Shown in pieces: positions 61,625 to 64,000 of a DNA stretch of 64,000 nucleotides. Source of the stretch: Sphingomonadales bacterium (GTDB taxonomy: Bacteria > Pseudomonadota > Alphaproteobacteria > Sphingomonadales > Sphingomonadaceae). The stretch lies in assembly GCA_017309275.1 (NCBI GenBank), contig JAFKLT010000035.1:1-64000 (forward strand), in the 5' to 3' direction. A model generated the notes under the pieces. It was given only the letters and a program-made list of their open reading frames with translations, was not told the DNA's origin and ran no database searches. How positions within the stretch are numbered: the stretch's first letter is position 1; each line of letters opens with the position of its first letter. The position numbers were made by a program, and so were the translations under genes.

Positions 61625-62011
61625 TCAGTGGATCGCGTTGCTGCGGCCATCGGGCTCGACAGGAATAGAGGGCGGCAGGGCGTCCCCGATCGTCTGCCCG
61701 TCCGTAGGCGCCTTCGACGATTTGGGAGCGATGCCCGCATAGGAGTCGACGACGCCGGCGTCGGCAAGTTTCGGGTCGATCGCATGCGCCTCTTCGGCCA
61801 TCTTTCGCGCTTCGGCCCGGTCGGCCCATTTCTTGGTCAGATAGGCGGCGGCGGCCGTTGCCGCGAACACCGCATAGCGCTGGGGAAACAGGCGCCGCGC
61901 CGCGAACAGCGTGCCCGCGCCGATCACCGCGCCCGCCACGCTATGATTGCCCTTCTGACGCCCGATTGCACTGCCGAGGACGCCGCCAACGAGCCGACCG
62001 ATCATCTTCAT
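61625..62011 (-). CDS. Hypothetical protein with glycine-rich membrane segments, 128 aa
   Basis: MKMIGRLVGGVLGSAIGRQK and HSVAGAVIGAGTLFAARRLF form glycine-rich hydrophobic segments, then YAVFAATAAAAYLTKKWADR. A hydrophilic tail (PKSSKAPTDGQTIGDALPPS) follows. It resembles small inner membrane proteins seen beside fumC in sphingomonads. Function unknown. Confidence 0.7.
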   Translation of the reverse strand: MKMIGRLVGGVLGSAIGRQKGNHSVAGAVIGAGTLFAARRLFPQRYAVFAATAAAAYLTKKWADRAEARKMAEEAHAIDPKLADAGVVDSYAGIAPKSSKAPTDGQTIGDALPPSIPVEPDGRSNAIH

Positions 62012-62041
62012 GTCTCCTTCCCCTCTTTAATCCCCCAAAGG

Positions 62042-63442
62042 CTATTCGGGTTCCGGCCCCAGCATCGTACGCGGATCGACGACGCGATCGAACGTCGCGC
62101 CATCGACATAGCCAAGGTCGAGCGCGGCGTCGCGCAAGGTCGACCCCGTTTCATGCGCATGCTTCGCGATCTTGGCGGCCTTGTCATAGCCGATCTCGGG
62201 CGCGAGCGCGGTGACGAGCATCAGCGACCGGCTCATCAACTCGTCGATCCGCGCGCGATTGGGTTCGATCCCGACGACGCAATGTTCGGTAAAGCCCGTC
62301 ATGCCGATGCTCAGCAGTTCGATGGACCGTAACACGTTCGATCCGATCAGCGGCTTGAAGACATTGAGCTCAAGATGCCCCTGAAGTCCGCCAACGGTCA
62401 CCGCCTGATGGTTGCCGATCACCTGCGCGGCGACCATGGTCAGCATCTCGCACTGGGTCGGGTTTACCTTGCCTGGCATGATCGAACTGCCGGGTTCGTT
62501 CGCGGGCAGGTCGAGTTCGCCCAGCCCGGCACGCGGACCCGAGCCGAGCAGGCGGATGTCGTTCGCGATCTTGGTCAGTGCCACCGCAAGGGTGTTCAAC
62601 GCGCCGGAGAAAAAGACGAGGCCGTCGTTCGATGCGAGCGCTTCGAACTTGTTGCGCGCGGGCTCGAAGGCGATCCCGGTGCTCGCCGACAATTGGTCGG
62701 CCATCGCCTTGTCGAAGCCTGCGGGCGCGTTCAGCCCCGTGCCAACCGCGGTGCCGCCCTGCGCCAGCTTGCAGACATTGTGCGCCAGCGCGCCTTCGAT
62801 GCGCGCGCGGCATGCGATCAACTGCGCGACATAGCCCGAAAATTCCTGGCCGAGCGTCAACGGCGTCGCATCCTGCAGGTGCGTGCGGCCGATCTTGACG
62901 ATGTCGCCCCATGCAGCGGTCTTCGCCGACAGCGCGTCGGTAAGCTGGATCAGGGCGGGGAGCAGCCGCGCCGTCGTTTCGACCGCGACGGCGACATGCA
63001 GGGCGGTCGGGAAGCTGTCGTTCGAGGACTGCCCCATGTTGACATGGTCGTTGGGGTGAACGGGCGCCTTGCCGCCGCGCTTGCCCGATAGCCTTTCGTT
63101 GGCGATGCCCGCGATCACTTCGTTCGCGTTCATGTTCGACTGGGTGCCGCTGCCCGTTTGCCAGATCGCGAGCGGAAACTGGTCGTCGAACTCGCCGGCG
63201 ACGATGGCTTCGGCCGATGCGGCGATCGCTTCGGCCAGCGTGGCATCGAGCCCGTGGTCGCGATTGACGCGCGCTGCCGCGCCCTTGATCCGGGCGAGCG
63301 CATGGACGATCGGCATCGGCATCCGTTCGTGCGCGGGAAAGGCGAAATTGTGCCGGCTGCGTTCGGTCTGCGCGCCCCAATAGGCCGTGGCTGGAACCTC
63401 GATCTCGCCGATGCTGTCGCTCTCGGTTCGCGTTTCGCTCAT
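62042..63442 (-). CDS. fumC: Class II fumarate hydratase, 466 aa
   Basis: Fumarate/malate interconversion in the TCA cycle. Starts with [24 protein letters not shown]. The substrate-binding blocks are [36 protein letters not shown] and [20 protein letters not shown]. The family signature [11 protein letters not shown] lies at about 315-325. ATG 63442 begins the conserved protein. It overlaps the upstream membrane-protein gene by 4 bp. Confidence 0.95.
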   Translation of the reverse strand: MSETRTESDSIGEIEVPATAYWGAQTERSRHNFAFPAHERMPMPIVHALARIKGAAARVNRDHGLDATLAEAIAASAEAIVAGEFDDQFPLAIWQTGSGTQSNMNANEVIAGIANERLSGKRGGKAPVHPNDHVNMGQSSNDSFPTALHVAVAVETTARLLPALIQLTDALSAKTAAWGDIVKIGRTHLQDATPLTLGQEFSGYVAQLIACRARIEGALAHNVCKLAQGGTAVGTGLNAPAGFDKAMADQLSASTGIAFEPARNKFEALASNDGLVFFSGALNTLAVALTKIANDIRLLGSGPRAGLGELDLPANEPGSSIMPGKVNPTQCEMLTMVAAQVIGNHQAVTVGGLQGHLELNVFKPLIGSNVLRSIELLSIGMTGFTEHCVVGIEPNRARIDELMSRSLMLVTALAPEIGYDKAAKIAKHAHETGSTLRDAALDLGYVDGATFDRVVDPRTMLGPEPE

Positions 63443-63753
63443 GCTATCAGCATCCTCGTCACCAGCACGGCACCCGCCCACATCATCGCGACGATGCCCA
63501 GAAATTGCCAATAGCCGCCTTCGCCGACACGGCGGCGAAGCCAGGCGGCGGCAAGCCAGGCCAGCACGAGCGCGGGTGTCAGGACCAGAAGGCTGAAGCG
63601 CAACAGCCCGTCGGCAATTTGTCCCCGCGCATATCCGCCGCTGAGATAGGCATAGCCCTCGACCCCCCACCAAAAGGCGGCGGTCAGCACCAACATCCCT
63701 GCGAGAGCCCAGAATTGCCAGAAACGGCTGGGAGGCCAGTTGGGGCCACCCAT
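63439..63753 (-). CDS. Small membrane protein upstream of fumC, 104 aa
   Basis: Three hydrophobic segments: about 13-32 ([20 protein letters not shown]), 50-72 ([20 protein letters not shown]) and 82-102 ([20 protein letters not shown]). It overlaps fumC by ATGA and follows the sspB stop by 3 bp, so the three are one operon. No family recognised. Confidence 0.78.
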   Translation of the reverse strand: MGGPNWPPSRFWQFWALAGMLVLTAAFWWGVEGYAYLSGGYARGQIADGLLRFSLLVLTPALVLAWLAAAWLRRRVGEGGYWQFLGIVAMMWAGAVLVTRMLIA

Positions 63754-63756
63754 GAC

Positions 63757-64000
63757 CTAACGCTTCTTGCCGAAGTCCACGGTCACGACATTCGATCCAT
63801 CCTCGGTCGAAACCTCGGGGCGATCATTGTCGGCTTCATCGTGCGGCCCGGGCTCGTTATTCTCGTCGTCGCTGACCTGGAATTGCAGGCCGAAATCGAC
63901 CGAAGGATCGACGAAAGCGGTGATCGCCGCATAGGGGATCACAAGGATCGACGGCGTCTGGTTGAACGAGAGGCCGACGCTGAAATAATCTTCCTCGACC
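63757..64000 (-). CDS. sspB: ClpXP adaptor SspB, C-terminal part (runs off the window)
   Basis: The visible 81 codons read [20 protein letters not shown], then [24 protein letters not shown], an acidic flexible linker ([20 protein letters not shown]) and a terminal [10 protein letters not shown]. This is the alphaproteobacterial SspB pattern: peptide-binding core plus a C-terminal XB motif that docks on ClpX. It hands ssrA-tagged proteins to ClpXP. The N-terminus is outside the window. Confidence 0.88.
   Translation of the reverse strand, partial: VEEDYFSVGLSFNQTPSILVIPYAAITAFVDPSVDFGLQFQVSDDENNEPGPHDEADNDRPEVSTEDGSNVVTVDFGKKR

Overview
This is a high-GC chromosomal window from an alphaproteobacterium of the order Sphingomonadales, probably Sphingopyxis or a close relative. 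The assignment rests on the gene-transfer-agent-like (GTA) head-tail cluster, an OmpA protein with a polyproline linker, the rpe/heparinase/purH neighbourhood, an intracellular PhaZ depolymerase, a large TonB receptor and many intergenic palindromes. I had no database access, so all family calls are by reading.

Layout. 1-1222: the 5' end of an IS110-family transposase (minus strand), a small secreted protein and three kinds of dispersed palindromic repeat. 1231-5072: one 3.84-kb IS1595-family element with 25-bp terminal inverted repeats (22/25 matching) and a probable 8-bp target duplication. Besides its transposase it carries five or six passenger genes: a winged-helix-like protein, a 53-aa acidic protein, two membrane proteins, a possible 40-aa membrane peptide and a 96-aa protein resembling the Cas2/SinR ferredoxin-like fold. 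5164-20171: a GTA-like cluster running from small terminase to tail tip. The element sits 91 bp upstream of its first gene. Two insertions interrupt the cluster: a GIY-YIG endonuclease gene lying between identical 48-bp direct repeats (between terminase and portal), and a minus-strand secreted-protein gene (between the tail-terminator and tail-tube genes).

20302-28581: OmpA, an orphan ExbD/TolR protein with a Zur-like box, a membrane protein, PhaZ, a YjhX-family protein, an ABC exporter, a DUF1993 protein and a repeat-rich gap of about 1 kb. 28578-33401: a TetR regulator divergent from a NodT/EmrA/EmrB-type efflux operon. 33404-38878: VOC protein, ABC-F ATPase, hpd plus a second VOC gene, and a YqaA-type membrane protein. 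38995-48752: purH, then a phosphate-scavenging set (beta-propeller phytase, purple-acid-type phosphatase, TonB receptor), then heparinase and rpe.

48840-53098: an SPFH/RHH/small-membrane-protein trio behind a 30-bp near-palindrome, an unknown gene and an M3 peptidase. 53190-57946: an SMP-30 lactonase and a beta-oxidation operon (acyl-CoA dehydrogenase, thiolase, SDR dehydrogenase, thioesterase) behind an ACGT-repeat operator. 58004-64000: gmk, a frameshifted DUF2585 gene, an acetyl-CoA hydrolase/transferase gene broken by an in-frame TAG, an EF-hand protein, fumC and a truncated sspB.

No rRNA, tRNA or CRISPR array was found.
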